A stretch of 64,000 nt of DNA from JBGPQJ01 sp963829485 (GCA_963829485.1 CAWHIK010000010.1:620001-684000), one strand, 5' to 3'. Shown: positions 37,292 to 46,392, numbered from the stretch's first letter. Translations and numbers: made by a program. The notes: generated from the sequence alone by a model not told the origin.

Positions 37292-38197
37292 ATGAAAATC
37301 CTGGTATGCGATAAAACTGAGAAGGAATACATTGAGCAGATGCGCTCAGCTGGCTTGGAGGTCGATGTTCGGGACGATATCTCTCCCGAAGAATTGATGA
37401 CGACATTGCCTGCTTACGATGGGATGGTCGTTCGCAGCCGAACGAAGGTCCGTCAGCCCTTGATCGATCAATGTCCCAATCTCAAAGTCATCGTACGGGG
37501 GGGTGTGGGTTTAGACACGATCGATGCGGATTACGCCCGCTCCAAGGGAATCACGGTCATGAATACCCCTCTGGCGAATTCTGTTTCGGTTGCGGAGCTT
37601 GCCATCGGATTTATGTTTGCATTGGCACGGACAATCCCTCAGGCGACCGCTTCGCTCAAGGCTGAAAAATGGGATAAGAAACAATTCGAGGGCGTTGAGA
37701 TCGGCGGAAAAACCCTCGGCTTGATCGGTATTGGAAATATTGGCAAGGAAGTTGCCCTTCGTGCCAATGCGCTTGGGATGAAGGTATTGGCTTATGATCC
37801 TTACGTTAAATCAATGAATGGCGTGACTCTGGTTTCCCTGGATGAGTTGTTGGGTAAGTCAGACTACATTAGCCTTCATCTGCCCAAGACAACAGAATCT
37901 ACGAATATGATTGGCGCAGCCCAGTTCGCCAAAATGAAGGATGGCGTGAGAATTGTCAATTGCGCCCGCGGCGGAATAATCAATGAAGATGCGTTGTATG
38001 CTGCGTTGACAAGTGGAAAAGTCGCCGGAGCAGCCCTGGATGTATTTGAAGAGGAACCTCCGGCTAATTGGAAACTGCTAAAGCTGGACAACGTCATCGG
38101 TTCACCCCACATCGGCGCGGCTACAAAGGAAGCCCAGGGACGCGTGGGGGCTGAAGTGGCTCAAAAACTGATCGAATTTGCCCGTTCGCACAAATAA
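37292..38197 (+). CDS. serA: D-3-phosphoglycerate dehydrogenase (short form, no ACT domain)
   Basis: Oxidises 3-phosphoglycerate to 3-phosphohydroxypyruvate with NAD+, first step of serine synthesis. The 301-aa product has the 2-hydroxyacid dehydrogenase fold: LIGIGNIGKEVA, NCARGGIINEDAL, and the catalytic His in SPHIGAATKEAQ. There is no C-terminal ACT or ASB domain, so serine feedback regulation through this protein is not expected. ATG 37292 follows GAGGAG. It is divergent from serC, and a DUF1015 gene follows 11 bp downstream. Confidence 0.93.
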   Translation: MKILVCDKTEKEYIEQMRSAGLEVDVRDDISPEELMTTLPAYDGMVVRSRTKVRQPLIDQCPNLKVIVRGGVGLDTIDADYARSKGITVMNTPLANSVSVAELAIGFMFALARTIPQATASLKAEKWDKKQFEGVEIGGKTLGLIGIGNIGKEVALRANALGMKVLAYDPYVKSMNGVTLVSLDELLGKSDYISLHLPKTTESTNMIGAAQFAKMKDGVRIVNCARGGIINEDALYAALTSGKVAGAALDVFEEEPPANWKLLKLDNVIGSPHIGAATKEAQGRVGAEVAQKLIEFARSHK

Positions 38198-38208
38198 AAA
38201 CTACAGCT

Positions 38209-39528
38209 ATGAAAAACTTCCCAGAAATCGGGTTACAGATACCCCGGGTTTTTCTTCCGAAACCAGGCATCGACCTTAACCGATGGGCTGTCATCGCATG
38301 CGATCAATTTACATCGCAGCCGGAATACTGGCAGAAAGTGGAGTCGATCGTCGGCGATGCGCCGTCCACGCTGCGACTTACTCTCCCTGAGATATTCCTC
38401 GAAGAACCGGACATTACTGACCGAATAAAGAATGTCCAGGATTCCATGCGCAGATATCTCGACGGCGGGATCATGCAATCCGCTGAGGGAATAATCTATG
38501 TTGAACGGTCGATAGGTAAGAAGACCCGTAAGGGGATCATTGTCGCGCTCGATTTGGAACATTACGATTACAACAAAGGGTCATCGAGCCTGATCCGGGC
38601 AACCGAAGGAACCATCATCGATCGGCTCCCGCCTCGTATCAAAATCCGACAGAATGCTCCGCTTGAGCTGCCGCATATTCTGGTATTAATCGACGACCCG
38701 GAGAATTCAGTCATCGGTCCATTGTGCGATGCCAAATCTCAACTGGAAAAAGCCTACGATTTTGAACTCATGCTGGGGAGTGGTCATCTCGCAGGGTACA
38801 GAGTCAACCGACAATCCCTGGAAAATAACCTGGTCTCAGCACTCAAGCAGCTGGCGCAGCCTGCAGTTTTTTCAGAAAAATATGGAGTGCCCGGTGATGC
38901 TCCAGTCCTCTTGTACGCGATGGGAGACGGAAACCATTCACTCGCCACAGCGAAAGCCATGTGGGAAAAGGCCAAGCCGGAGGTCGGCATGGACCATCCT
39001 TCCCGTTATGCCCTGGTCGAAATTGAGAATGTCCACGACGAAGCGCTCGAATTTGAGCCGATACATCGGGTTCTTTTTGGATTGAAGAAAGACTTCATCG
39101 GTTACACAAAGTCTGAAATGGGTGAGAGAGTCACTTTTTCGCCCGCTAGTACCGCTGAAGAGATGATCAAGCGCGTCGATGCAAGTGATTCAATAAACCA
39201 GTGCCTCGGTCTTGTGCTCGGACCGGATAAGTTTGCCACATTGGTTTTTACTCATCCGACCTCGAACCTTGCCGTAGGCACCCTTCAGCCAGAGCTTGAT
39301 CGTTTTCTTGGAGAAAAGGGTGCCGAAAAAGTGGACTATGTCCACGGAGCGGAAGTCACTCTCCGACTGGGCACCCAGCCAGGAAACCTGGGGATTTACC
39401 TCCCGGGGATGAAAAAGACAGATCTATTCAAGACAGTAATATTGGACGGTGCATTACCGAGGAAAACTTTCTCGATGGGTGAGGCACATGAGAAACGATT
39501 TTACATGGAAGCTCGGGAAATTCAGTGA
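38209..39528 (+). CDS. DUF1015 family protein
   Basis: The 439-aa product is full length for DUF1015, with typical blocks FLPKPGIDLNRWAVIACDQF near the start, YAMGDGNHSLATAKAMWE in the middle, and DYVHGAEVTLRLG toward the end. The family has no established enzymatic role that I can cite. Placement directly after serA suggests a role linked to serine or phosphoserine metabolism. No serB is seen in the window. Confidence 0.85.
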   Translation: MKNFPEIGLQIPRVFLPKPGIDLNRWAVIACDQFTSQPEYWQKVESIVGDAPSTLRLTLPEIFLEEPDITDRIKNVQDSMRRYLDGGIMQSAEGIIYVERSIGKKTRKGIIVALDLEHYDYNKGSSSLIRATEGTIIDRLPPRIKIRQNAPLELPHILVLIDDPENSVIGPLCDAKSQLEKAYDFELMLGSGHLAGYRVNRQSLENNLVSALKQLAQPAVFSEKYGVPGDAPVLLYAMGDGNHSLATAKAMWEKAKPEVGMDHPSRYALVEIENVHDEALEFEPIHRVLFGLKKDFIGYTKSEMGERVTFSPASTAEEMIKRVDASDSINQCLGLVLGPDKFATLVFTHPTSNLAVGTLQPELDRFLGEKGAEKVDYVHGAEVTLRLGTQPGNLGIYLPGMKKTDLFKTVILDGALPRKTFSMGEAHEKRFYMEAREIQ

Positions 39529-39546
39529 CCAGTAACCGATAAAAGG

Positions 39547-39574
39547 AGAACCGCCCATCTGGGCGGTTCTTTTT
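39547..39574. terminator. Bidirectional terminator
   Basis: Perfect 11-bp inverted repeat (39547-39557 and 39560-39570) with flanking A and T tracts, between convergent DUF1015 and pseudouridine synthase genes. Confidence 0.8.
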
Positions 39575-39575
39575 G

Positions 39576-40244
39576 TTATGTCAATTCATTCAGACTGGAG
39601 ATAGCCTGGTTAAAATCATCAGGGTAAGGGGCTTCGAAGGTCATTCTCTGATTTGTCTCAGGGTGGGTGAAGGACAGAGATAACGCATGCAGCGCAGGGC
39701 GGGCGATAAGGTCGGTAGGTGGAGCGCTGTAAAGCAGGTCTCCGATCAGCGGAATTCCCAGCGCATAAGCGTGTACCCGGACCTGATGAGTCCTGCCTGT
39801 CGCAGGCACGGCTTCCAGCAACCCACAGTTGTTATATCGTTTCAACACCTTGAAGTGTGTCACGGAAGGTTTACCATGGCTGTGGTCCACCATGGTTCGA
39901 TGGCTGTGCCCCACATTGATGCGCAGAGGGTGGCGGGCGGTATGTTCAGTCCATTTTGGAAGTCCGTTGCACAAGGCGTGGTAAACCTTCTGAGTTTCAT
40001 GCTTTTCAAACTGCATGTTAAGTGAACGGTGGGCTTCCGCAGTACGTGCAAAGACCATCACCCCGCTGGTGATTTTGTCCAGACGGTGGATAACCCATAG
40101 TTTCCCGAACTCCGATTCGAGCTGCTGGACCAGGTAGGGGACAGCAGGTTCCCAGCCATCGGGCAGGACGGAAATCCCAGCCGGTTTATCCACCACCAGG
40201 ATTTGGTCATCCGCGTGAATTATTCCCATATTGTGAACAGCCAT
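39576..40244 (-). CDS. RluA-family RNA pseudouridine synthase
   Basis: Isomerises uridine to pseudouridine in rRNA or tRNA. The 222-aa product carries the signature HRLDKITSGVMVFAR with the catalytic Asp, VVDKPAGISVLP near the start, and AVPATGRTHQVRVHAYALG. There is no S4 domain, so it is of the shorter RluA/TruC-like class; the target position is unknown. Its start lies 32 bp from the divergent MerR promoter. Confidence 0.9.
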   Translation of the reverse strand: MAVHNMGIIHADDQILVVDKPAGISVLPDGWEPAVPYLVQQLESEFGKLWVIHRLDKITSGVMVFARTAEAHRSLNMQFEKHETQKVYHALCNGLPKWTEHTARHPLRINVGHSHRTMVDHSHGKPSVTHFKVLKRYNNCGLLEAVPATGRTHQVRVHAYALGIPLIGDLLYSAPPTDLIARPALHALSLSFTHPETNQRMTFEAPYPDDFNQAISSLNELT

Positions 40245-40275
40245 GTAGTAATTGTACCAAACCGCATTCCACCCC

Positions 40276-40306
40276 TTGACATTAACGTAACGTCATGGTT
40301 TATATT
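40276..40306 (+). promoter_or_regulatory. MerR-type promoter with 19-bp spacer and operator dyad
   Basis: TTGACA (40276-40281) and TATATT (40301-40306) are separated by 19 bp, the abnormal spacing at which MerR-family activators act. Between and over the -35 lies an imperfect dyad, GACATTA-ACG-TAACGTC (40278-40294). The predicted start is about 40312-40315, coinciding with the ATG at 40313, so the mRNA may be leaderless. Confidence 0.7.
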
Positions 40307-40312
40307 AATGCC

Positions 40313-41071
40313 ATGTTCACGGTAAAACAGCTTTCCGACCTTGCAGGCGTGACGCCTCGCACATTACACCATTACGACCGGATCGGACTCCTCAAGCCGA
40401 CGAAGGTTGCCGATAATGGCTACCGGTATTATGGCGATGAGGCACTACTAAAATTGCAGCAGATCCTCTTTTACCGGGAGCTGGAAATGCCCCTCGTAGA
40501 TATTAAGAACATCATGGCGCGCCGTGATTTTGACGTGCCGGCTGCGTTGGAAAGCCATAAAGCCGAACTGGAAAAACGCATCGACCGCCTGATTCGCCTT
40601 ATGGAAACGGTGGACAGCACATTATTGCATTTGAAAGGAAAAAAAGAGATGAGCAAGAAACAATTATTTGAAGCTTTTAGCGATGAACAACAAGCCGAGT
40701 ACGAAAAAGAAGTCATGCAGAAGTATGACCCCGAAACGGTTAAGGCTTCTATAAAGAAGTGGAAAAGTTATTCGGCTGATGACAAACTGCGGATCGGTGA
40801 TGAAGGCAATGCCGCCTATGAGGCCATCCTCGCAGCCATGCCAAAAGGAGCTTCCAGTCCGGAAGCTCAGGCTGGAGTTGAACTTTGGCGCAAGCACATG
40901 GATTACTTCTGGACGCCGAATCTCGATCAGTTGGTCGGTTTGGCAGAGATGTACAATGACGATCCCCGCTTCAAAGCCAATTTCGACAAGATCGACCCTC
41001 GCCTGGCTGAGTTCATGCGCGAGGCAGTACAAATATATGTTGCGAACGAAAAATCAAGAAACTCGGAATAA
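40313..41071 (+). CDS. MerR-family regulator with C-terminal TipAS domain
   Basis: The 252-aa product has an N-terminal MerR helix-turn-helix (FTVKQLSDLAGVTPRTLHHYDRIGLL), a coiled dimerisation helix to about residue 105, and a C-terminal TipAS-like ligand domain (about 120-245; FWTPNLDQLVGLAEMYNDDPRF). TipAS domains bind hydrophobic or thiopeptide-type ligands and are often autoregulatory activators of drug resistance. ATG 40313 is supported by MFTVKQ, the usual family N-terminus, and lies at the predicted transcription start. It probably activates its own promoter; no transporter gene is adjacent. Confidence 0.9.
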   Translation: MFTVKQLSDLAGVTPRTLHHYDRIGLLKPTKVADNGYRYYGDEALLKLQQILFYRELEMPLVDIKNIMARRDFDVPAALESHKAELEKRIDRLIRLMETVDSTLLHLKGKKEMSKKQLFEAFSDEQQAEYEKEVMQKYDPETVKASIKKWKSYSADDKLRIGDEGNAAYEAILAAMPKGASSPEAQAGVELWRKHMDYFWTPNLDQLVGLAEMYNDDPRFKANFDKIDPRLAEFMREAVQIYVANEKSRNSE

Positions 41072-41072
41072 C

Positions 41073-41104
41073 GAGAGATGCCGGCGGATCCGCCGGCATC
41101 TCTC
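41073..41104. terminator. Bidirectional hairpin terminator
   Basis: Perfect 32-bp palindrome (two 16-bp arms, 41073-41104) directly after the MerR stop and before the converging kynureninase stop. T-rich sequence is weak, so strong pairing must do most of the work. Confidence 0.65.
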
Positions 41105-41124
41105 ATTTCTGGACTATGAGTCAA

Positions 41125-42372
41125 TCAAGTCACGGTCATTCTGTCTTTTGGATATTTCTCATACCGCTTTTCCTGCATCACGATCCGTACGCGCTCCACG
41201 GTCTGCCAGATTTCGCCGAAGGTTGTGTATAGCGGCGCCAGGCCAAAGCGGATATTATCCGGTTCGCGGAAATCGGGGATGACATTCATCTCGTCGATCA
41301 GCGCACGGTTGATGCGGTAACCTTCCGGGTGACGCAGGCTGACATGCGATCCGCGCCGTTCGGGAATCCGAGGTGTCCCGAGAGTGAACCCGAGCGGCGT
41401 GAGAACCTCGTCAGTGAGGTCGATCATGTATTCGGTCATCAGCATGGATTTGCGGCGGATGGCTTCCATTCCGGCTTCGAGCATCGGGGCGAGTGCAGCT
41501 TCCATGGCAAGGAGAGACAGCATGGGCTGAGATCCCGCCAGGAAACGGTTCGCACCGGGAGCGGGGGAGTAATCCAATCCAAATTCGAACGGTGCAGATT
41601 GTCCCCACCAGCCCCAGATGGGAGATGAAGCCTGTGCCTGGAGTTTCTTATTCACGTAAAGAAAAGCCGGCGAACCGGGTCCGCCGTTGAGATATTTATA
41701 GGTGCACCCGACGGCGAAATCGGCACTCGCTGCGTCCAGCTCAATGGGTACAGCCCCCACCGAGTGACTCAAATCCCACAGGACCAAAGCACCGGCTTGA
41801 TGCGCTTTTTCCGTGATAGCCTGCATGTCGTAGAGATAGCCGCTTTTGTAAACCACATGGGAGAGGGTCACCAGGGCGGTGTTCTCATCGATCGCTGCAA
41901 GCATCGCTTCGAGGTCGGGGGTCAGGTCTCCATCCTTGGAACCGATGCGTACGATCTCATGCCGGCTTCCCAGCATTTGGACAAGCCCTTGCAGGATGTA
42001 GAGGTCCGACGGGAAGTTCAGCTTGTCGGTGATGATCTTCGACCGTTCCGGGCGGAGTTGCAGGGCTGATGCAGTCAGTTTAAACAAGTTTACCGAAGTT
42101 GAATCACTCACCACAACCTGCCCTGGTGCGGCGCCGACCAGCTGCGCAATTTTCTCGCCCACCCGCTGTGGAGCTTCCCACCATCCTTTGTTCCAGCCGC
42201 GGACCAGATCCGTACCCCACTCATCCTTAACCAGGGAATTGATCCGTTCCTCAGCCGCGAGTGGCAGGCGACCCAGCGAGTTGCCGTCCATGTAAATCAG
42301 GTCCGGGTCGGTGATCACAAAGCGGGAACGAAATCCCCGCAAGGGGGTCTTGTTGGTCAAACTGAATTGCAT
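41125..42372 (-). CDS. kynU: Kynureninase
   Basis: PLP enzyme that cleaves kynurenine to anthranilate and alanine in tryptophan degradation. The 415-aa product is of family length with IYMDGNSLGRLP near the N-terminus, DLSHSVGAVP, and the PLP Lys in GCTYKYLNGGPGSPAF. These are typical of true kynureninase rather than generic class V aminotransferases. No other gene of tryptophan catabolism is in the window. No clear Shine-Dalgarno precedes ATG 42372. Confidence 0.93.
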   Translation of the reverse strand: MQFSLTNKTPLRGFRSRFVITDPDLIYMDGNSLGRLPLAAEERINSLVKDEWGTDLVRGWNKGWWEAPQRVGEKIAQLVGAAPGQVVVSDSTSVNLFKLTASALQLRPERSKIITDKLNFPSDLYILQGLVQMLGSRHEIVRIGSKDGDLTPDLEAMLAAIDENTALVTLSHVVYKSGYLYDMQAITEKAHQAGALVLWDLSHSVGAVPIELDAASADFAVGCTYKYLNGGPGSPAFLYVNKKLQAQASSPIWGWWGQSAPFEFGLDYSPAPGANRFLAGSQPMLSLLAMEAALAPMLEAGMEAIRRKSMLMTEYMIDLTDEVLTPLGFTLGTPRIPERRGSHVSLRHPEGYRINRALIDEMNVIPDFREPDNIRFGLAPLYTTFGEIWQTVERVRIVMQEKRYEKYPKDRMTVT

Positions 42373-42470
42373 GAGAGCGGTCAGAGATTGTTGACATGGT
42401 TTTCCTGAAAGTCTTATTTTTTATGATTTTACTTCAGAGAGTTCCATTGTTGGAGTATAGAAAAAATCAT

Positions 42471-42501
42471 AAAAAAAGGGAACCGGTCACCGGTTCCCTT
42501 T
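42471..42501 (-). terminator. Terminator for the exported protein gene
   Basis: Perfect 13-bp inverted repeat (42475-42487 and 42489-42501) with a run of T on the minus-strand side (A's 42471-42477). Confidence 0.8.
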
Positions 42502-42512
42502 GAGATTATCCT

Positions 42513-43274
42513 TTAGGGTTGTTTATTCTTCCCTTTATCTTTTTCCTTGTCTTTATTCCCTTTGTCATTGCCCTTACCGGGATCATTGGAAATAAAGTCT
42601 TCATCAACTGTTGAATCATTATCTGCTTTACCGGATTTTATTGCCCCTAAATTGTCCTTCGCTTTTTCCTTGTCTTTTAGCACAGCCTGCCTGAATTGCC
42701 CCCAATTGGTCGGCGTGGAGCCGTCCGGAAGCACAACAGCACTGTAATCCCCGCTCTTCTTGGCGTCCAAAATGAGTTGAAGCATGGCGGTGTCGCCTTC
42801 CAGAGACTTTGTCATCCACAACGCCTGGGCAATGACACCGAAGCCGATGCCGTCTTCATGGTAAGACATGACGGTATCATAATCCACTCCCAGGAGAGCG
42901 CTGAAAAAGTCTGACAGAGCAGAAGCAACCGGATGTAGATCTTCTTCAGTTTCTCCATCGGTTTCGTCGATGATGTCTGAAAGGTCAATGGTTACCTTGA
43001 GCCCTCCCTCAGGTATTTCAATGACCGCTTGTGCCAGATCCACCAAGCCCAACTTAGTCGCTGTTTCCAGACCAATGCGAACGACCTGGGTTTCCTCCGA
43101 TTCATCCACGAGAGTTACGACAGCAGTTACGACATTAGTCACGGGATCTGTTTCCAGCACAACGGATTGGACCATGCCGGTCAAAGTGGGTGCCGGATCT
43201 TGGGCAAATACCGTACCAGTGACCATCACAATTAGGGCGAATGTAAGGAATAGTGCAGAAAGAGTCTTCTTCAT
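42513..43274 (-). CDS. Exported protein with lysine/aspartate-rich tail, unknown function
   Basis: The product is 253 aa with a Sec signal peptide ending at GTVFAQD, a beta-rich N-terminal region (TGMVQSVVLETDP), a central helical region (about 110-190), and a low-complexity C-terminus rich in DKG and NK repeats. ATG 43274 has GGAGG upstream. It is divergent from another lipoprotein gene. The family is not recognised; similar layouts appear in several Anaerolineae secreted proteins. Confidence 0.7.
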   Translation of the reverse strand: MKKTLSALFLTFALIVMVTGTVFAQDPAPTLTGMVQSVVLETDPVTNVVTAVVTLVDESEETQVVRIGLETATKLGLVDLAQAVIEIPEGGLKVTIDLSDIIDETDGETEEDLHPVASALSDFFSALLGVDYDTVMSYHEDGIGFGVIAQALWMTKSLEGDTAMLQLILDAKKSGDYSAVVLPDGSTPTNWGQFRQAVLKDKEKAKDNLGAIKSGKADNDSTVDEDFISNDPGKGNDKGNKDKEKDKGKNKQP

Positions 43275-43420
43275 TTCCAGCCTCCGTTCTTGAATTCTCA
43301 ACCAATTCCATTTTATCCAAATAACAACCTGCTTCTCCAAACATTAATGCAAGGTCGAAAAATGCAGAAACTGTGATTTTATTTCCTGGATTGTGAAAAA
43401 TGTGTCACATCCTCAATAGC

Positions 43421-43448
43421 TTGACTTTACTGCCTTATAAACTACAAT
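43421..43448 (+). promoter_or_regulatory. Promoter of the ZU5-like lipoprotein gene
   Basis: TTGACT (43421-43426) and TACAAT (43443-43448) with a 16-bp spacer, about 40 nt before ATG 43489. The Shine-Dalgarno GGAAAGG lies at a good distance. Confidence 0.6.
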
Positions 43449-43488
43449 TAGCCACTTATTAGACTTAGTGGATAGGAAAGGTAGATAA

Positions 43489-44730
43489 ATGAAGAATATT
43501 AAGGTGGTCTCATTCGTTCTTGTACTCGTTCTAGCTTCGATATCCTGCAGCTTGTTTACACCGGGAATTTCAAATTATTCGAATAATGTCTTGGGTATTG
43601 ATTTTGAAGCACCAGCCCAACCGATCAATGTTACGGTGCAACTGGATGAATCTTCCACCGTCAGCGAAATGATCTCGTCGAATGGCGGCAGCATATCCCT
43701 CACCGCGGCGGATGGGAGCGAATTTACTCTCGATTTTCCTGCCAATGCGCTCGAGACTGATACGTTGATCACCATGACAGCCGTTGAAAGCATCGAAGGT
43801 GCGCCGCTGGACGATGGTCCAGTCGCGGCGGTTCAACTCGAACCTTCCGGATTATTTTTCAACGAAATACTGACGTTGACCATTGTTCCCGCGCAGGAGA
43901 TTCCCATCGAAAACCAGATCATCTTCGGCTATGAAGGAAGCGGTCAGGATTATCATCTGGCGGTCATAGACCCGAACAGCCGCGAGATCAAAGTAAAGCT
44001 CATGCAATTTAGTGGTGCAGGCGTTGGGAGCGGCGGCGATAAAGAGTGGGCGGCAAATCTAATGGTCCAGGCTGGTGAAGCAAGCGCGCGGCTTTCGCAC
44101 AAAGTGGGCGAACTTTTACAGAATGAACGACAAGCTCAATTATTAGGTCAAGAAGGGAATCCTGAAATTTGGAAGAGTATAAAATCTTATATGGAGCAAT
44201 ACTACGATCAGGTCATTCAAAAGGAAATGGCAGCCGCAGAATTGGATTGTAAATATGCCCAGAAAGCCATACAAAGTCTCCTCGGACTGGAAAGACAAAA
44301 CCAATTACTTGGACTCAGCGCGGATGAGAATGGCAACATAATTCCCATCGTAAATGATCTGTGGGGGAAAATTGACAAGCTCATGAAAATTGGAGAAAAG
44401 TGCAGGGCGGCGTATCAGATCGTCGGTGGTCTCGATGAATTCCAGACCAACACCGCGGTCTGTGACATTATGGGACCCTTCACGCTCACAGGCGGCGGAT
44501 TCGCCCTGAAATTCTCCGGTGGATTATCAGGTACATACACCTACTCCGGAGGCCCATTCGGCGCCTCTGGCAGTGGAAGTTACACCATATCCCTGCCGAA
44601 CGGACTTGGCCAGCCGGGCACGATGACCGGCGGCGGATCGGGTTGTGTTGAAACGGAGCTGGGTACCTTTTGTAATAGCGGTACCGAGAAATATTCCCTC
44701 TCGCCTCTACCTGAGGGTTCCTGTCCTTGA
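43489..44730 (+). CDS. Lipoprotein with ZU5-like domain, unknown function
   Basis: The 413-aa product has a lipoprotein signal with lipobox ISCS at residue 20. Residues about 60-140 resemble a ZU5-like beta domain (GGSISLTAADGSEFTLDFP and ITMTAVESI). A helical middle (about 190-320) contains two similar copies of ERQAQLLG / ERQNQLLG. The C-terminus is glycine- and serine-rich with four Cys residues that could form disulfides. Its role on the cell surface is unknown. Confidence 0.7.
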   Translation: MKNIKVVSFVLVLVLASISCSLFTPGISNYSNNVLGIDFEAPAQPINVTVQLDESSTVSEMISSNGGSISLTAADGSEFTLDFPANALETDTLITMTAVESIEGAPLDDGPVAAVQLEPSGLFFNEILTLTIVPAQEIPIENQIIFGYEGSGQDYHLAVIDPNSREIKVKLMQFSGAGVGSGGDKEWAANLMVQAGEASARLSHKVGELLQNERQAQLLGQEGNPEIWKSIKSYMEQYYDQVIQKEMAAAELDCKYAQKAIQSLLGLERQNQLLGLSADENGNIIPIVNDLWGKIDKLMKIGEKCRAAYQIVGGLDEFQTNTAVCDIMGPFTLTGGGFALKFSGGLSGTYTYSGGPFGASGSGSYTISLPNGLGQPGTMTGGGSGCVETELGTFCNSGTEKYSLSPLPEGSCP

Positions 44731-44750
44731 AAACTTGATCCTTTTTGGAA

Positions 44751-44788
44751 AAATAAAACGACCGCGGAAACCCGCGGTCGTTTTATTT
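44751..44788. terminator. Bidirectional terminator
   Basis: Perfect 17-bp inverted repeat (44751-44767 and 44772-44788) with an AAAC loop and A/T ends. It overlaps the stop codon of the converging oxidoreductase gene by two bases. Confidence 0.85.
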
Positions 44789-46391
44789 AACCCTTTGTAG
44801 GCATCTTGCTCATCGCGTACTCCGCCAGGGCGGTGATGGTCAGCGACGGGTTGACGCCGGGGTTGGCAGGCATGACCGAGCCGTCGACGACGTACAGGCC
44901 GGGATAGTTGAAGACTTGAAAGTCCAGGCCGATCACGCCATCCGATGGGTCGCGGCCAAACGGAACGCCGCCCATGAGATGGGCCGTTGTGGGGAAGTTG
45001 AACAACGTATCCGTGAAGGCGGCGGCGGGGATCCCGTCCACTTTTTTGGCGAAAGCGCGGGTGATGTCGTTGGCCAGGGACAGGCTGTCGGCGCTGTGTT
45101 CCTTTTCATTCCGGATGACCAACCCTCTTCGCCCAAATGTGAAGAAACTGCGGCCAAGGCGGACACGGGTCAGGTTTTCTTCGGTTTGCATGACCAGCAG
45201 GATGGTCGTGAAACGCGCCCAGCGGGCAAAGAATTTTCCATAGAAGAAATCCCAGGGGTGACGGATGATCACCCATAGGGTTTTTAATAATCGACTAAGT
45301 ATATTGTTGGCGCCGTCGATGAGGGGGGCGGTCATCACCCGGATGAAGGTCTGTCCATCCGAGTAACGGACCGGTTCGACCCGTGTGACTTCGTCCGCGC
45401 TGAAAATGGATGTTATGGCGATGCCCTTTGAGTAATCCACATCCCGTCCGCGCGCGGTAACCCCGAGAATATTCTCGCTGTTGGTGCGGACGTGGTCTCC
45501 CAAGCGTTGCGATATTTGCGCCAGCGATTGGGTTACGTCTCGGCAATGGAAGAGAAGTTCGAGCGTGCCGAGTGTCCCGGCTGAGACGATCACGTTCCGC
45601 GCCCGTACATGAGATAGTGGTCGGAAAAAAAACGCGGTTGACGAAGAATAGAACACTTCGTAACGGGCACCGTCATCTTGTTTGACGGAGAGCGATCGGA
45701 TATCGCGTACCTTGACCTGCGGAATCACCTCCGCGCCTAACTTTTCAGCAAAGTAAAGGTAGTTTTTTACCAGTGTGTTCTTGGCATTGTATCGGCAGCC
45801 GACCATGCATCCGCCGCAGAAATTGCAGCCTGTCCGCGCCGGACCTTTGCCGCCAAAATAGGGATCCGGGACGGTTTTATCCGCTTCCCCGAAGAATACG
45901 CCAACAGGGAGAGGTTGAAAGGAGTCACCGCGACCCATTTCATCTGCAATTTCCCTGCATTTATCGTCCGCAGGCCACAAGCGCGGATTAATGGCAACTC
46001 CCAGCATACGACGGGCAGAATCGTAATGAGGTCGCAGTACCTGCTTCCAATCGTTGAGATGTTTCCAGGAAGGTGCAGAGAAGAGCCGATCGTCCGGCTC
46101 GATCAAGACATTTCCGTACATGAGACTGCCGCCGCCGACACCGCTTCCATGCAGCGCAAGAAGCCCGTTCATGAATGTCATCTCAAAGATACCGAAAAAA
46201 CGCAATGCAGGCAGCCAGAGATACCTTGGAAGGTTCCAGTTGGTTTTAGGAAATTCGTGGTCCTCAAAGCGTTTTCCACGTTCCAACACAAGGACGGAAT
46301 ATCCTTTTTCCCGCAGCCGCATGGCGGATACAGAACCGCCGAAGCCGGATCCGATGATGACGTAGTCGTAACATTCCTGTAGTGTGGCCAT
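44787..46391 (-). CDS. GMC-type oxidoreductase with four-Cys cluster (cholesterol oxidase-like)
   Basis: FAD-dependent oxidase or dehydrogenase of 534 aa. It has IIGSGFGGSVSAMRL for ADP binding, HGSGVGGGSLMYGN, and a C-terminal VVDGSVMPANPGVNPSLTI, where FAD and active-site residues lie. Cysteines at about 189, 192, 195 and 199 (CNFCGGCMVGC) form a ferredoxin-like spacing, unusual for classical GMC enzymes and suggestive of metal or Fe-S binding. It begins 1 nt after the 3-hydroxyacyl-CoA dehydrogenase stop. The substrate is unknown; a sterol or polycyclic alcohol is only a family analogy. Confidence 0.85.
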   Translation of the reverse strand: MATLQECYDYVIIGSGFGGSVSAMRLREKGYSVLVLERGKRFEDHEFPKTNWNLPRYLWLPALRFFGIFEMTFMNGLLALHGSGVGGGSLMYGNVLIEPDDRLFSAPSWKHLNDWKQVLRPHYDSARRMLGVAINPRLWPADDKCREIADEMGRGDSFQPLPVGVFFGEADKTVPDPYFGGKGPARTGCNFCGGCMVGCRYNAKNTLVKNYLYFAEKLGAEVIPQVKVRDIRSLSVKQDDGARYEVFYSSSTAFFFRPLSHVRARNVIVSAGTLGTLELLFHCRDVTQSLAQISQRLGDHVRTNSENILGVTARGRDVDYSKGIAITSIFSADEVTRVEPVRYSDGQTFIRVMTAPLIDGANNILSRLLKTLWVIIRHPWDFFYGKFFARWARFTTILLVMQTEENLTRVRLGRSFFTFGRRGLVIRNEKEHSADSLSLANDITRAFAKKVDGIPAAAFTDTLFNFPTTAHLMGGVPFGRDPSDGVIGLDFQVFNYPGLYVVDGSVMPANPGVNPSLTITALAEYAMSKMPTKG

Positions 46392-46392
46392 G

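Noticed and set aside
41073..41104. Inverted repeat as an insertion-sequence end
   Set aside because: It is a single palindrome between two converging genes, without a transposase or second copy.
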